Shown here piece after piece: positions 1 through 7,620 of a stretch of 11,157 bases of DNA. The stretch covers positions 1 through 11,157 of the forward strand of contig JAKJFB010000060.1 of the NCBI GenBank assembly GCA_022705125.1, read 5' to 3'. The position numbers and the translations under genes were made by a program. Origin of the DNA: Pseudomonadota bacterium (lineage in GTDB: Bacteria > Pseudomonadota > Gammaproteobacteria > Pseudomonadales > UBA5518). Numbering within the stretch: position 1 is the first letter of the stretch; each line of letters starts with the position of its first letter. The notes below the pieces were generated by a model that was given only the letters and a program-made list of their open reading frames with translations, was not told the origin of the DNA and made no database searches.

Positions 1-455
1 CGAGCACCGCCGATCGGGCCATCGAAGGGAATGCCCGAAACCGCCAGCGCGGCGGAGGTGCCGATCATCGCGGCGATGTCCGGATCCGAGGTCTTGCAGG
101 TCGAGAGCACGGTGCAAAGCACCTGCACTTCGTTGCGGAAGCCCTTGGGAAACAGCGGGCGGATCGGACGGTCGATGAGGCGCGAGGTCAGCGTCTCCTT
201 CTCCGACAGCCGACCTTCACGCTTGAAGAAACCGCCGGGAATCTTGCCCGCGGCAAAGGTCTTCTCGACGTAATGAACCGACAGCGGGAAGAAGCCCCTG
301 TCTTCCTTCGGGTTCCTGTCACCCACCACGGTGACCAGCACCGTGGTCTGGTCCATGGTCACGAGCACCGCGCCGGTGGCCTGGCGCGCAATGCGGCCGG
401 TCTCCAGCGTGACGGTGTGATCACCGTACTTGAACGTTTTTCTTACTGGATTCAC
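1..455 (-). CDS. pnp: Polynucleotide phosphorylase, N-terminal part (3' end of gene outside window)
   Basis: PNPase degrades RNA 3' to 5' with phosphate, releasing nucleoside diphosphates, and is a degradosome component in many gammaproteobacteria. The visible 151 codons begin [20 protein letters not shown] and include [35 protein letters not shown] and [12 protein letters not shown]. These match the first RNase PH-like domain of the family almost colinearly with E. coli. The catalytic second RNase PH domain and the KH and S1 domains would lie beyond the left edge. The start is GTG at 455. It is chosen because GGAGGA (467-462) sits 6 bases upstream and because the alignment with E. coli begins there. 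The gene follows rpsO after 65 bases that hold a GC-only hairpin, the same order as E. coli rpsO-pnp, where the junction is an RNA-processing and autoregulation site. Confidence 0.97.
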   Translation of the reverse strand, partial: MNPVRKTFKYGDHTVTLETGRIARQATGAVLVTMDQTTVLVTVVGDRNPKEDRGFFPLSVHYVEKTFAAGKIPGGFFKREGRLSEKETLTSRLIDRPIRPLFPKGFRNEVQVLCTVLSTCKTSDPDIAAMIGTSAALAVSGIPFDGPIGGA

Positions 456-461
456 GAAAAT

Positions 462-492
462 TCCTCCACGTTCGGCCGGCATGTGCCGGCCG
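462..492 (-). promoter_or_regulatory. GC-only hairpin and strong Shine-Dalgarno in the pnp leader
   Basis: In the transcript, 492-485 (CGGCCGGC) pairs perfectly with 480-473 (GCCGGCCG) around a 4-base loop, or 9 bp around 2 bases. Five bases later comes GGAGGA (467-462), followed by the GTG start. There is no U-tract, so this is not a standard intrinsic terminator. By position it could be an rpsO 3'-end stabiliser, a processing site, or a control element for pnp translation. In E. coli this junction is cut by RNase III and pnp is autoregulated there; whether the same happens here is inference. Confidence 0.6.
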
Positions 493-520
493 TTGAATTG
501 TCAGCCCTGTCGGGCGCTGC

Positions 521-790
521 TCAGCGGCGCAGACCGAGTCGGGAAATCAGCGTCGCGTAACGCTGGGTATCCTTGCGCTTGAGGTAATCCAGCAGGTTAC
601 GGCGCTGGTTCACCATGCGGATCAGGCCGCGGCGCGAGTGGTGGTCCTTCTTGTGCTCGCCGAAGTGACCCTGCAACTTGTCGATGTTCGCGCTCAGCAG
701 GGCAACCTGCACTTCGGGCGAACCGGTATCGCTCTCAGCGGTCTGGTATTCCTTGACGATCTTCGCTTTCTCTTCTGCATTCAAAGCCAT
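521..790 (-). CDS. rpsO: 30S ribosomal protein S15
   Basis: S15 binds the central domain of 16S rRNA early in small-subunit assembly and contributes to an intersubunit bridge. The product is 89 residues, the usual length. It shows the family signatures [12 protein letters not shown] (21-32), [16 protein letters not shown] (41-56) and LLDYLKRKD (66-74), and ends in SRLGLRR. The ATG at 790 has GAGGA (802-798) 7 bases upstream. A longer in-frame reading to 913 has no support from the family alignment. The gene sits between truB and pnp, as in E. coli. The 147-base gap from truB suggests that rpsO has its own expression signals. Confidence 0.98.
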   Translation of the reverse strand: MALNAEEKAKIVKEYQTAESDTGSPEVQVALLSANIDKLQGHFGEHKKDHHSRRGLIRMVNQRRNLLDYLKRKDTQRYATLISRLGLRR

Positions 791-937
791 TGTGTAGTCC
801 TCAGATTGATCAATATGCCCAAGGCGGCACCATGCCGCCGATCTCGGAATCCTGGCCGCGCATATTTGCAGCCGGATCGTCCAACACGACCGTGCCGGGC
901 ATCGGCCCGGCAACGGTCATTCCGCGCGCCGCGCGTG
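791..937 (-). promoter_or_regulatory. rpsO leader / truB-rpsO spacer with two strong hairpins
   Basis: In transcript order, 918-888 forms a 13-bp stem with one bulged base and a 4-base loop (GACCG plus TGCCGGGC pairing with GCCCGGCA plus CGGTC). Next, 839-823 forms a perfect 7-bp stem with a 3-base loop (GGCGGCA/TGCCGCC). A 10-base DNA palindrome, attgatcaat (805-814), lies just upstream of the Shine-Dalgarno. The first hairpin is followed by GTGTTGG, a poor U-tract, so at best it is a weak truB terminator. I could not find a convincing -35/-10 pair: TTGGAC (884-879) has only an 11-base gap to AAATAT (867-862). In E. coli S15 represses its own mRNA through a leader structure, and the second hairpin is a candidate for such an operator. 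Confidence 0.5.
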
Positions 938-1861
938 TCACGCGGCGCCCATCCTGCGGGGAGCCACGCGCCGGTCGTCCAGCACCTCGCCCACTCCCCT
1001 GAAACTTCCGTCCTCGCCCGCGATGCGCACGAATCCGGGTGCGGGCAGGTTCGCGACCGTTACTGCCTGTCCCTGCGAGAGGTAATAGCAGCTCGACTCC
1101 GCGAGCCGCACTTCCGGCAGGTGCCCCAGCGCGCGAGACGCCGGCAGCAGGAAACTGTCGAGCTCCTCGAAGGCGCGATCCGCGCGCAGTGCCTCGAGTA
1201 CGTCCAGGCTGACGGCATCGGCATCGCTGAACGGACCGGCGCGGCTGCGCCTCAGCGTCGCCACGTGGGCGCCACAGCCGAGCGCCGCACCGATATCCTC
1301 GGCCACCACACGGATGTAGGTGCCCTTGCTCGCAAGCACCCTCAGCACCAGGCTGGCGCGTTCGCCACCCTCGAAACCCTCGCGCTCCAGGCTGTACACG
1401 GTGATGCGTCGCGCCTCGCGTTCCACCACCTGGCCCGCGCGTGCGAGTTCGTAAAGCGGCACACCGTTGCGCTTCAGCGCCGAGTACATCGGCGGCACCT
1501 GCTCGATCTCGCCGCGAAAGCGCGGGAGCACCGCGTCGATCGCCGCCACGTCTACAGCGGCGGCGCTGCGCTCCTCGAGCACCTTGCCGTCGGCATCGCC
1601 GGTATCGGTGGTCACGCCGAGGCAGACGGTCGTGAGATATTCCTTGTCCGAATCCAGCAGGTACTGCGACCACTTCGTCGCCTCGCCGAAGCAGATCGGC
1701 AGCACACCGGTTGCGAGCGGATCGAGGCTGCCCGTATGCCCGGCCTTCTGCGCGAAATAGATACCCTTCACGCGCTGCAGCGCCGCATTCGAGGTCAGCC
1801 CGGGTGGCTTGTCCAGCACCAGGATGCCATCGACCCGCCGCGCGTTGTTGCGCCGTTTCAA
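938..1861 (-). CDS. truB: tRNA pseudouridine(55) synthase
   Basis: TruB converts uridine 55 in the T-loop of tRNAs to pseudouridine and also helps tRNA fold. The 307-residue product has GILVLDKPPGLTSN (12-25), the catalytic motif GHTGSLDPLATG (41-52) with Asp47 as nucleophile, SQYLLDSDKEY, and MYSALKRNGVPLYELAR. Its C-terminal part resembles a PUA domain (GFVRIAGEDGSFRGVGEV) and ends VAPRRM. E. coli TruB is 314 residues. The start must be at or after TTG 1861, because the codon just upstream is the in-frame TGA of rbfA. TTG is preferred because GGGG (1873-1870), inside the end of rbfA, lies 8 bases upstream and because the basic N-terminus matches the family. Translation is probably coupled to rbfA. 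Confidence 0.96.
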   Translation of the reverse strand: MKRRNNARRVDGILVLDKPPGLTSNAALQRVKGIYFAQKAGHTGSLDPLATGVLPICFGEATKWSQYLLDSDKEYLTTVCLGVTTDTGDADGKVLEERSAAAVDVAAIDAVLPRFRGEIEQVPPMYSALKRNGVPLYELARAGQVVEREARRITVYSLEREGFEGGERASLVLRVLASKGTYIRVVAEDIGAALGCGAHVATLRRSRAGPFSDADAVSLDVLEALRADRAFEELDSFLLPASRALGHLPEVRLAESSCYYLSQGQAVTVANLPAPGFVRIAGEDGSFRGVGEVLDDRRVAPRRMGAA

Positions 1862-2260
1862 TCAGCGATCCCCATCGTTGTCGTGATCGGTGTGGCGCTC
1901 CCGGTCTTCGGACACCGCACGCTCGATCAGGTCCGAGATCTTGCGCCCGCGCACCACGCCCGCGTCGTACACGAAGCGCAGCTTTGGCACGGTGCGCATG
2001 CGCGCATCGCGCGAGAGCTCCGTGCGCAGGAAGCCGGCCGCGTTGTTCAGCACCGCGAGCGCCTCGCTCGCGTCTGTCTCGGAATCGCGCTCCATGAAAG
2101 TCACGAACACCTTCGCGTGCGCGAGGTCGCGACTCACCTCGACCTCGTTCACGCTCACCATGCCGATGCGCGGATCGCGAACCTCCATCTGCAGCAGGCG
2201 CGCGAGCTCCTGTCGAAGGTAGTCCGCAACCCGCTCGGTACGACCGAATTCACGCGCCAT
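1862..2260 (-). CDS. rbfA: 30S ribosome-binding factor A
   Basis: RbfA is a small KH-fold protein that binds immature 30S subunits, helps 16S rRNA 5'-end maturation, and is needed for cold adaptation in E. coli. The 132-residue product begins MAREFGRTERVADYLRQELA and has the conserved MEVRDPRIGMVSV (25-37) and HAKVFVTF segments. The NNAAGFLR stretch (72-79) carries the Ala-x-Gly helix kink typical of this family. The tail (117-132) is highly charged (Asp, Glu, Arg, His) and probably disordered. ATG 2260 follows GGGAGGA (2271-2265) at close spacing. It is 18 bases downstream of the infB stop and in the same frame as infB. The stop TGA abuts the TTG start of truB. Confidence 0.97.
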   Translation of the reverse strand: MAREFGRTERVADYLRQELARLLQMEVRDPRIGMVSVNEVEVSRDLAHAKVFVTFMERDSETDASEALAVLNNAAGFLRTELSRDARMRTVPKLRFVYDAGVVRGRKISDLIERAVSEDRERHTDHDNDGDR

Positions 2261-2278
2261 CCTGTCCTCCCGACGACG

Positions 2279-5071
2279 TCACAGCGTCCGGGCGATCTCG
2301 CGCACGCTGTAGACCTCGATCTTGTCGCCCACGCGTACATCGTTGTAGTTACGAACACCGATACCGCACTCGAAACCGTTGCGCACTTCGGCCACGTCCT
2401 CCTTGAAGCGGCGCAGCGATTCCAGCTCGCCCTCGTAGATGACGACGTCGGCGCGCAGCACACGGATCCGTTTGTGGCGATGCAGGGTACCCTCGATGAC
2501 CATGCAGCCCGCAATCGTGCCGAACTTCGGCGAGCTGAAGGTATCGCGCACTTCGGCGACGCCCAGGATCTCTTCGCGAAGCTCCGGCTTGAGCATCCCG
2601 CTCAGCGCGGCCTTCACGTCGTCGATCAGGTCGTAGATGACGCTGTAGTAGCGCAGGTCCACGCCCTCATTCTCCACCAGTCGCCGCGCCGCGTTGTCCG
2701 CGCGCACGTTGAAGCCGAAGATCACGGCACCGGTGGTGATCGCGAGGTTGACGTCGGTTTCCGTGATGCCGCCCACGGAACCGGCTACCACGTTGACCCT
2801 GACCTCGTCGTTGCCGAGACCCAGCAGCGCGGACTGGATCGCTTCGAGGGATCCGCGCACGTCGGCCTTTACCATGACGTTGAGCGTCGTCGCTTCCTTG
2901 CCCATCTCGGAGAACATCGTGTCGAGGCGAGGACCCTGGCGATGTGCGAGCTTCGACTGGCGGCGCTTCAACTCGCGGTAGGCGGCTACCTCGCGCGCCT
3001 GGCGCTCGTTGTCGACCACGGTGAACGTGTCACCCGCGTCCGGCGTACCGTCCAGTCCGAGGATCTCGACCGGGATCGAAGGGCCGGCGTCGCCGATCGG
3101 CTTGCCGTTCTCGTCGAGCATCGCCCGCACGCGCCCGAAATGCGTTCCGGCGAGCACTATCTGGCCCGTCTTGAGCACGCCGCGCTGCACCAACAGCGAG
3201 GCCACCGAACCGCGGCCCTTGTCGAGGCGCGCTTCAACCACGAGGCCCTGGGCGGGCACGTCGCGCGGCGCCTTGAGCTCGAGCACTTCAGCCTGCAGCA
3301 GGATCGCGTCGAGCAACTGGTCGATGCCCTGGCCGGTGTGCGCCGAGACCTCGGCGAACTGCGTGTCGCCGCCCCATTTCTCCGAGATCACGCCGCGCTG
3401 CGACAACTCGCTCTTCACACGCTCGGGATCGGCGGAGGCCTTGTCCATCTTGTTGATCGCCACGACCAGCGGCACGTTCGCGGCGCGAGCATGCTGGATG
3501 GCTTCCTCGGTCTGCGGCATCACGCCGTCGTCGGCCGCGACCACGAGCACCACGATGTCGGTGCTCTGCGCGCCGCGCGCGCGCATCGCGGTGAAAGCCG
3601 CGTGACCGGGCGTGTCGAGGAAAGTCACCATGCCGTGGCCCGTCTCCACATGGTAAGCGCCGATATGCTGCGTGATGCCGCCGGCCTCACCGCTGGCGAC
3701 GCGCGTGGTGCGGATGTAGTCGAGCAGCGAGGTCTTTCCGTGGTCGACGTGACCCATCACGGTGACCACCGGTGCACGCGGCTCCGGCGTGCCTTCCGAT
3801 TCGCTCACGCGCTCCAGTTCGCCTTCTACCGCGTCTTCGCGCACCAGGCGCACGGTGTGGCCCATTCCCTCGACGACCAGCGTCGCCGTGTCCTGATCGA
3901 GCGGCTGGTTGATGGTCGCCATGATCCCGAGCTTCATCAGTTCCTTGATGACGGCCGAGGCCTTGACTGACATCTTCTGCGCCAGTTCGCCCACCGTGAT
4001 GGACTCGGGCAATGCAACTTCGTAAACCATCTTGTCCGTGGGCAGCTCGAAGCCGTGTTTCAGGTGTTCCGCGTGCGCGGGCTTGAGCTCGCGGTTCTTG
4101 CGCTCGCGGCGCAGGGCGGCCGCTTCGGCCGCCTCGAATTCGGATTCCGACATGGGAATCGTCGTGGGGCGCAGCGCGGCGCCACGCTCCCACGTGTCGG
4201 TCTTCGCGCCTTTTTTGCGCGCCTTGTCCTCGTCGCCACCCTCGTCGCGACGGCGGGCCGGCGGCTTCGCGCCAGGCGCTGCGCCTGCCCCTGGCCGCGG
4301 CGTCCTCGGGGCCCCCGGTGCCGCCGGTCTTGCCGCCGGCTCCGGACGCGCGGGCGGCTCCGCGCGCTTGCGCGCTTCTTCTTCTTCCTTCTGCTTCTTC
4401 GCCCTCGCCAGTTCTGCCTTGCGGGCGAGTTCCTCGGCTTCCTTCTCCCTGCGGCGCGCCTGCGCGGCCTGGCGCAGCAGCTCCGGATCGATCATGCGCT
4501 TGTCGTCGCGCCTTGGCGCCTCCGTGGCGGCCGGCGCGGCCGCGGGCACCTCTGCCGCTAAGGGCGCAGCCTCAACCGCTGGCGCCTCGACAACGGCCTC
4601 GACCGGCGGCTCCTGCGGCGCCGCGGTCACGATCTCTTCGGGCTCGACCACCACCTGCTCGGCCACCGGCGCGACTTCGGGCTGCGGCTGCGGCTCCACC
4701 GCCGCGGCCACCTGGGCCAGCAGCTCCTGCTCGATGCCCTCGCCTTCTTCGACGACCGCCTCTGCGCCGCCGTCGTCATCACGCTTGACGTAGGTGCGCT
4801 TCTTGCGGATCTCGACATTCACCGTGCGCCGCGCCGCACCGCCGGTTTTCAGCTTGGTGATCGTGCGCCGCTTCAGCGTGATGCGCGTGGGCGAATCCGC
4901 CTCCTCGCCATGACTGCTGCGCAGGTGCGAGAGAAGGGTCTGCTTGTCCTCGTCCGAGACAAACTGCTCAGCCTTCTGGTGCGCAAGTCCCGCTTCCTTC
5001 ATCTGCACGAGCAGATGCTCGACCGACACGTTGACCGACTTCGCTAGCTCTGCAACGGTTACTTCAGCCAT
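2279..5071 (-). CDS. infB: Translation initiation factor IF-2
   Basis: IF2 is the GTPase that positions fMet-tRNA on the 30S subunit and promotes 50S joining. The product is 930 residues (E. coli 890). It has an N-terminal IF2_N domain ([20 protein letters not shown]) and an IF2-associated basic segment around 60-100. A long Pro/Ala/Glu-rich low-complexity and charged linker runs about 100-330. A second IF2_N-like unit ([19 protein letters not shown]) lies near 356-374. The G domain carries GHVDHGKT (440-447), DTPGH (486-490) and NKMD (540-543). The conserved C-terminal half ends [19 protein letters not shown] and KIEVYSV. ATG 5071 is preferred over in-frame TTG 5074, since AGGAGAG (5084-5078) lies 6 bases from the ATG. 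The linker is the variable part of the family. The gene follows nusA by 50 bases. Confidence 0.98.
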   Translation of the reverse strand: MAEVTVAELAKSVNVSVEHLLVQMKEAGLAHQKAEQFVSDEDKQTLLSHLRSSHGEEADSPTRITLKRRTITKLKTGGAARRTVNVEIRKKRTYVKRDDDGGAEAVVEEGEGIEQELLAQVAAAVEPQPQPEVAPVAEQVVVEPEEIVTAAPQEPPVEAVVEAPAVEAAPLAAEVPAAAPAATEAPRRDDKRMIDPELLRQAAQARRREKEAEELARKAELARAKKQKEEEEARKRAEPPARPEPAARPAAPGAPRTPRPGAGAAPGAKPPARRRDEGGDEDKARKKGAKTDTWERGAALRPTTIPMSESEFEAAEAAALRRERKNRELKPAHAEHLKHGFELPTDKMVYEVALPESITVGELAQKMSVKASAVIKELMKLGIMATINQPLDQDTATLVVEGMGHTVRLVREDAVEGELERVSESEGTPEPRAPVVTVMGHVDHGKTSLLDYIRTTRVASGEAGGITQHIGAYHVETGHGMVTFLDTPGHAAFTAMRARGAQSTDIVVLVVAADDGVMPQTEEAIQHARAANVPLVVAINKMDKASADPERVKSELSQRGVISEKWGGDTQFAEVSAHTGQGIDQLLDAILLQAEVLELKAPRDVPAQGLVVEARLDKGRGSVASLLVQRGVLKTGQIVLAGTHFGRVRAMLDENGKPIGDAGPSIPVEILGLDGTPDAGDTFTVVDNERQAREVAAYRELKRRQSKLAHRQGPRLDTMFSEMGKEATTLNVMVKADVRGSLEAIQSALLGLGNDEVRVNVVAGSVGGITETDVNLAITTGAVIFGFNVRADNAARRLVENEGVDLRYYSVIYDLIDDVKAALSGMLKPELREEILGVAEVRDTFSSPKFGTIAGCMVIEGTLHRHKRIRVLRADVVIYEGELESLRRFKEDVAEVRNGFECGIGVRNYNDVRVGDKIEVYSVREIARTL

Positions 5072-5121
5072 CAATTACTCTCCTGCAACGACCCGGCACC
5101 AGACTCAGGTAGCGTCGCCGC

Positions 5122-6612
5122 TTATTCCATCGACTCGAACCACGGCGCACGTGCAGTCAGGATCAACTGCCCTGCGCGCTTCGCGTCCATGCCCTCGATT
5201 TCGAGCAGATCCTCGACCGCCTGCTCCGCCAGGTCTTCCATCGTCACGATGCCGTGGCTGGCGAGCTGGAAAGCCGTGTGCCTGTCCATGCCTTCCATGT
5301 TCAGCAGATCGTCCGCCGGCTCGGTCGCATCTAGACGTTCCTCGGAGGCGATGGCCTGCGTGAGCAGCGCATCCTTTGCACGGGAGCGCAGCTCCTCGGC
5401 AGTGTCCTTGTCGAAGCCCTCGATCGCCATCATCTCCTCGAGCGGAACGTAGGCGATCTCCTCCAACGTGGTAAAACCTTCCTCCACCAGCACGAACGCC
5501 ACGTCCTCGTCAACATCGAGCGCTTCCATGAAGCGCGCGATCGTGGTGCCGGCTTCCTGTTCCTGCTTGGCCTGCGCATCCTCGAGACTCATCACGTTGA
5601 TGTTCCAGCCCGTGAGCTGGCTCGCGAGACGCACGTTCTGGCCGCTGCGACCGATTGCCTGCGCCAGGTTGTCCTCGGCCACCGCCACGTCCATCGTGTT
5701 GGTGTCCTCGTCGACCACGATCGATTCCACCTCGGCCGGCGCCATTGCGTTGATCACGAGCTGCGCGGGATTGTCGTCCCAGAGGATAATGTCGACGCGC
5801 TCGCCATCGAGCTCGTTCGACACCGCCTGCACGCGCGAGCCGCGCATGCCCACGCACGCGCCCACCGGATCGATGCGACCGTCATTGGTCTTCACCGCGA
5901 TCTTCGCGCGCAGGCCCGGATCACGCGCTGCACCACGGATCTCGATCACCTGCTCGGCGATCTCCGGCACTTCGATCTTGAACAGCTCGATCAACATCTC
6001 GGGACAGGTGCGGCTCATGATGAGCTGCGGTCCGCGCGCCTCGGGCTGGATTTCCTTCAGCACCGCACGGATGCGGTCGCCGACGCGGAAAGTCTCGCGT
6101 CCGACCAGCTGGTCGCGCGCGAGAACGCCCTCGGCATTGTTGCCGAGGTCGATGATCACCGCGTCGCGGGTCACTTTCTTGACGCTGCCGGCCAGCAACT
6201 CGCTCACGCGGTCACGGTACTGGTCGACGATCTGGGCCCGCTCGGCCTCGCGCACTTTCTGCACGATGACCTGCTTGGCGGTCTGCGCCGCGATGCGTCC
6301 GAACTCGACGTTCTCGACCTGCTCCTCGAAGACATCGCCGGCCCTCAGGTCCGGGTCCTTCTCGTGCGCTTCCTCCAGGGTGAACTCGGTGCCGAGCGCG
6401 GCAAGCACGTCGTCGCTGACCACTTTCCAGCTGCGAAACGTCGTGTAGTCACCGGTCGCGCGGTCAATGACCACGCGAATCTCGGAGTCTTCGTCATAAC
6501 GCTTCTTGGTCGCCGTCGCGAGCGCGAGCTCGATGGCCTCGAAGATGATCTCGGGCGACACGCCCTTCTCATTCGAGACCGCTTCGGCTACCTGAAGGAT
6601 TTCCTTGTTCAT
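5122..6612 (-). CDS. nusA: Transcription termination/antitermination factor NusA
   Basis: NusA binds RNA polymerase and nascent RNA, enhancing pausing and intrinsic termination and joining antitermination complexes. The 496-residue product (E. coli 495) has the polymerase-binding N-terminal domain (1 to about 125) and an S1 domain (about 137-200, [21 protein letters not shown]). KH1 contains [11 protein letters not shown] (251-261) and KH2 contains [13 protein letters not shown] (319-331). Two helical acidic repeats follow at about 364-417 and 434-487 ([19 protein letters not shown] and [18 protein letters not shown]). These repeats are typical of gammaproteobacterial NusA. ATG 6612 has GGGAG (6623-6619) 6 bases upstream. 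It lies between rimP and infB. In E. coli NusA represses its own operon through the leader, and the hairpins ahead of rimP are where such control could act. Confidence 0.98.
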   Translation of the reverse strand: MNKEILQVAEAVSNEKGVSPEIIFEAIELALATATKKRYDEDSEIRVVIDRATGDYTTFRSWKVVSDDVLAALGTEFTLEEAHEKDPDLRAGDVFEEQVENVEFGRIAAQTAKQVIVQKVREAERAQIVDQYRDRVSELLAGSVKKVTRDAVIIDLGNNAEGVLARDQLVGRETFRVGDRIRAVLKEIQPEARGPQLIMSRTCPEMLIELFKIEVPEIAEQVIEIRGAARDPGLRAKIAVKTNDGRIDPVGACVGMRGSRVQAVSNELDGERVDIILWDDNPAQLVINAMAPAEVESIVVDEDTNTMDVAVAEDNLAQAIGRSGQNVRLASQLTGWNINVMSLEDAQAKQEQEAGTTIARFMEALDVDEDVAFVLVEEGFTTLEEIAYVPLEEMMAIEGFDKDTAEELRSRAKDALLTQAIASEERLDATEPADDLLNMEGMDRHTAFQLASHGIVTMEDLAEQAVEDLLEIEGMDAKRAGQLILTARAPWFESME

Positions 6613-6658
6613 CCGTTACTCCCGATACACACAGCGCGTGAGCGCGCAAGGCGCGTCC

Positions 6659-7120
6659 TCACTCGTCCTCAATGACCAGATGTGCCTTCCTGATAGCCGC
6701 GAACGGCACCGTCAGGCGCGCCTCATCCGAAATTCCGATCTCCACGGCCGTGGCGTCGGCCGCCAGCAGCGTTCCCGTGCAGTTGCGCTGCCCCTTGAGC
6801 GCGTACGCAAGCCTGAGTTTCACGCGCTCGCCGATGTAGGCCTGGTACTGTTCCGGGGTGAACAGCGGGCGGTCCCAGCCTGGCGAGGACACCTCGAGCG
6901 TGTAGGCGCTGGCAATCGGGTCCGCGACATCGAGCGTGCCGCTGGCGTGCTGGCTGACCAGTGCGCAGTCATCCACCGTGATGCCGTTCTCGCTGTCGAT
7001 GAAGATGCGCAACAGCGCATGGCGCCCGTGGACATTCAGTTCCACGCCCCAGAGTTCGTAACCGAGCGCCTCGACCACCGGCGCCAGCATTTCACGCAGT
7101 TCTTCGACCCGTGTCGACAC
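6659..7120 (-). CDS. rimP: Ribosome maturation factor RimP
   Basis: RimP assists late assembly of the 30S subunit. The 153-residue product (E. coli 150) has the family core PVVEALGYELWGVEL, IDSENGITVDDCALVSQ, LEVSSPGWDRPLFTPEQY, and a C-terminal SH3-like part ending ARLTVPFAAIRKAHLVIEDE. The start is GTG 7120, giving MSTRVEELREML, which aligns with the E. coli N-terminus. The Shine-Dalgarno is modest: AGGG (7133-7130) is 9 bases upstream, with GGAG (7138-7135) further out. The next in-frame ATG is ten codons in and would remove conserved residues. It is the first protein gene after the initiator tRNA and lies 46 bases before nusA. Confidence 0.96.
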   Translation of the reverse strand: MSTRVEELREMLAPVVEALGYELWGVELNVHGRHALLRIFIDSENGITVDDCALVSQHASGTLDVADPIASAYTLEVSSPGWDRPLFTPEQYQAYIGERVKLRLAYALKGQRNCTGTLLAADATAVEIGISDEARLTVPFAAIRKAHLVIEDE

Positions 7121-7242
7121 GTGGTTTTACCCTGCTCCAGAAACAGAAAATGGGCACACGGCCCACTTCCATTGCGCCGATTACCAAGCACTCCCACGGC
7201 ATCGAGCCGGCTGGGAACCGCCACGGCATCGGCAATCCACCT
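7121..7242 (-). promoter_or_regulatory. rimP leader with terminator-like hairpin
   Basis: This leader lies between the tRNA-fMet terminator and rimP. In the transcript, 7167-7161 (AGTGGGC) can pair with 7155-7149 (GCCCATT) around a 5-base loop, 7 bp including one G-U pair. The U-rich TTTTCTGTTTC follows directly and ends about 15 bases before rimP. The shape is that of a modest intrinsic terminator or attenuator. An 11-base direct repeat (ccacggcatcg at 7194-7204 and 7221-7231) also lies here, with no assigned role. I did not find a convincing promoter: GGTAAT (7187-7182) has no partner -35. Transcription of rimP may therefore come through from the tRNA promoter or from an unrecognised start. 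Confidence 0.45.
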
Positions 7243-7268
7243 AACAAAAAGCCCCACAAGGGGGCTTT
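7243..7268 (-). terminator. Rho-independent terminator after tRNA-fMet
   Basis: In the transcript, AAAGCCCC (7268-7261) pairs with GGGGCTTT (7255-7248) around a 5-base loop. The U-run TTTTTGTT (7250-7243) overlaps the end of the stem. This is a canonical intrinsic terminator about 60 bases past the tRNA 3' end. It probably ends most tRNA transcripts, with partial readthrough into rimP-nusA-infB possible. Confidence 0.9.
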
Positions 7269-7329
7269 CCGGAAGTCTGGAACCACATCGGGAAACCGGG
7301 GCCTCCGCTGTGGCTTCAGCTCTCTGATT

Positions 7330-7406
<77 letters not shown>

Positions 7407-7477
7407 TCTACAAACCGGTACTTGCCGGTCCCTTTGAAAGGAGCGCAAGTATATTGAAGTGACACTTCGCGGGTCAA
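7407..7477 (-). promoter_or_regulatory. Sigma70-type promoter and leader of tRNA-fMet
   Basis: The -35 box is TTGACC (7477-7472) and the -10 box is TATACT (7453-7448), with an 18-base spacer. The sequence just after the -10 is TGCGCTCC, a GC-rich discriminator like those of stringently controlled stable-RNA promoters. Transcription should start near 7441, giving a leader of about 35 bases. That leader contains the inverted repeat ACCGG/CCGGT (7427-7412) before the mature 5' end. A perfect 6-1-6 dyad (gaagtg-a-cacttc, 7456-7468) fills much of the promoter spacer. Confidence 0.85.
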
Positions 7478-7535
7478 GCCCGGGTAGTGCCTATTCTGCA
7501 CATAAAAGTCGCACAATCGCCTTCATCAGTCAGGA

Positions 7536-7620
7536 TGGTGCCCAAGGCCGGACTTGAACCGGCACGGCTTACGCCACTACCCCCTCAAGATAGCGTGTCT
7601 ACCAATTCCACCACTTGGGC
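7536..7620 (-). tRNA. tRNA-Leu (GAG)
   Basis: This is an 85-base class II tRNA with acceptor stem GCCCAAG/CTTGGGC, encoded ACCA end, and D-arm GTGGTGGAATTGGTAGACAC typical of leucine tRNAs. The anticodon stem is CTATC/GGTAG with loop TTGAGGG (anticodon GAG). A variable arm TGGCGTAAGCCG... and T-arm CCGG-TTCAAGT-CCGG follow. It corresponds to leuU, which also lies after secG in E. coli. I see neither a convincing promoter directly upstream nor an intrinsic terminator between it and tRNA-fMet. It may be co-transcribed with secG and released by processing. Confidence 0.96.

Noticed and set aside
862..884. TTGGAC and AAATAT as an rpsO promoter
   Set aside because: The gap between the boxes is only 11 bases, too short for a sigma70 promoter.
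810..920. Short minus-strand ORF (36 codons from ATG 920) in the rpsO leader
   Set aside because: No spaced Shine-Dalgarno, it runs through both hairpins, and the product resembles nothing known. Not enough to call a leader peptide.
638..3970. Open frame of 1,110 codons on the plus strand
   Set aside because: It lies antisense to rpsO, truB, rbfA and infB. Those four genes all share one frame (starts 790, 1861, 2260 and 5071 are congruent modulo 3), so one antisense phase with few stops in GC-rich DNA stays open across all of them. The product is Arg/His/Ala-rich with no recognisable motif and no Shine-Dalgarno was evident.
4032..4793. Plus-strand Ser/Ala-rich ORF opposite infB
   Set aside because: It mirrors the low-complexity linker of IF2 and has no domain signature. 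The sense strand is clearly infB.
5072..5074. TTG one codon upstream as infB start
   Set aside because: It would lie only 3 bases from the Shine-Dalgarno, whereas ATG 5071 has 6-base spacing and gives the family N-terminus.
5468..6448. Plus-strand ORF of 326 codons opposite nusA
   Set aside because: Serine/threonine-rich composition typical of an antisense shadow. nusA on the other strand accounts fully for the sequence.
7194..7231. 11-base direct repeat (ccacggcatcg twice)
   Set aside because: Short, only two copies 27 bases apart, with no associated element. Most likely chance or a small duplication.
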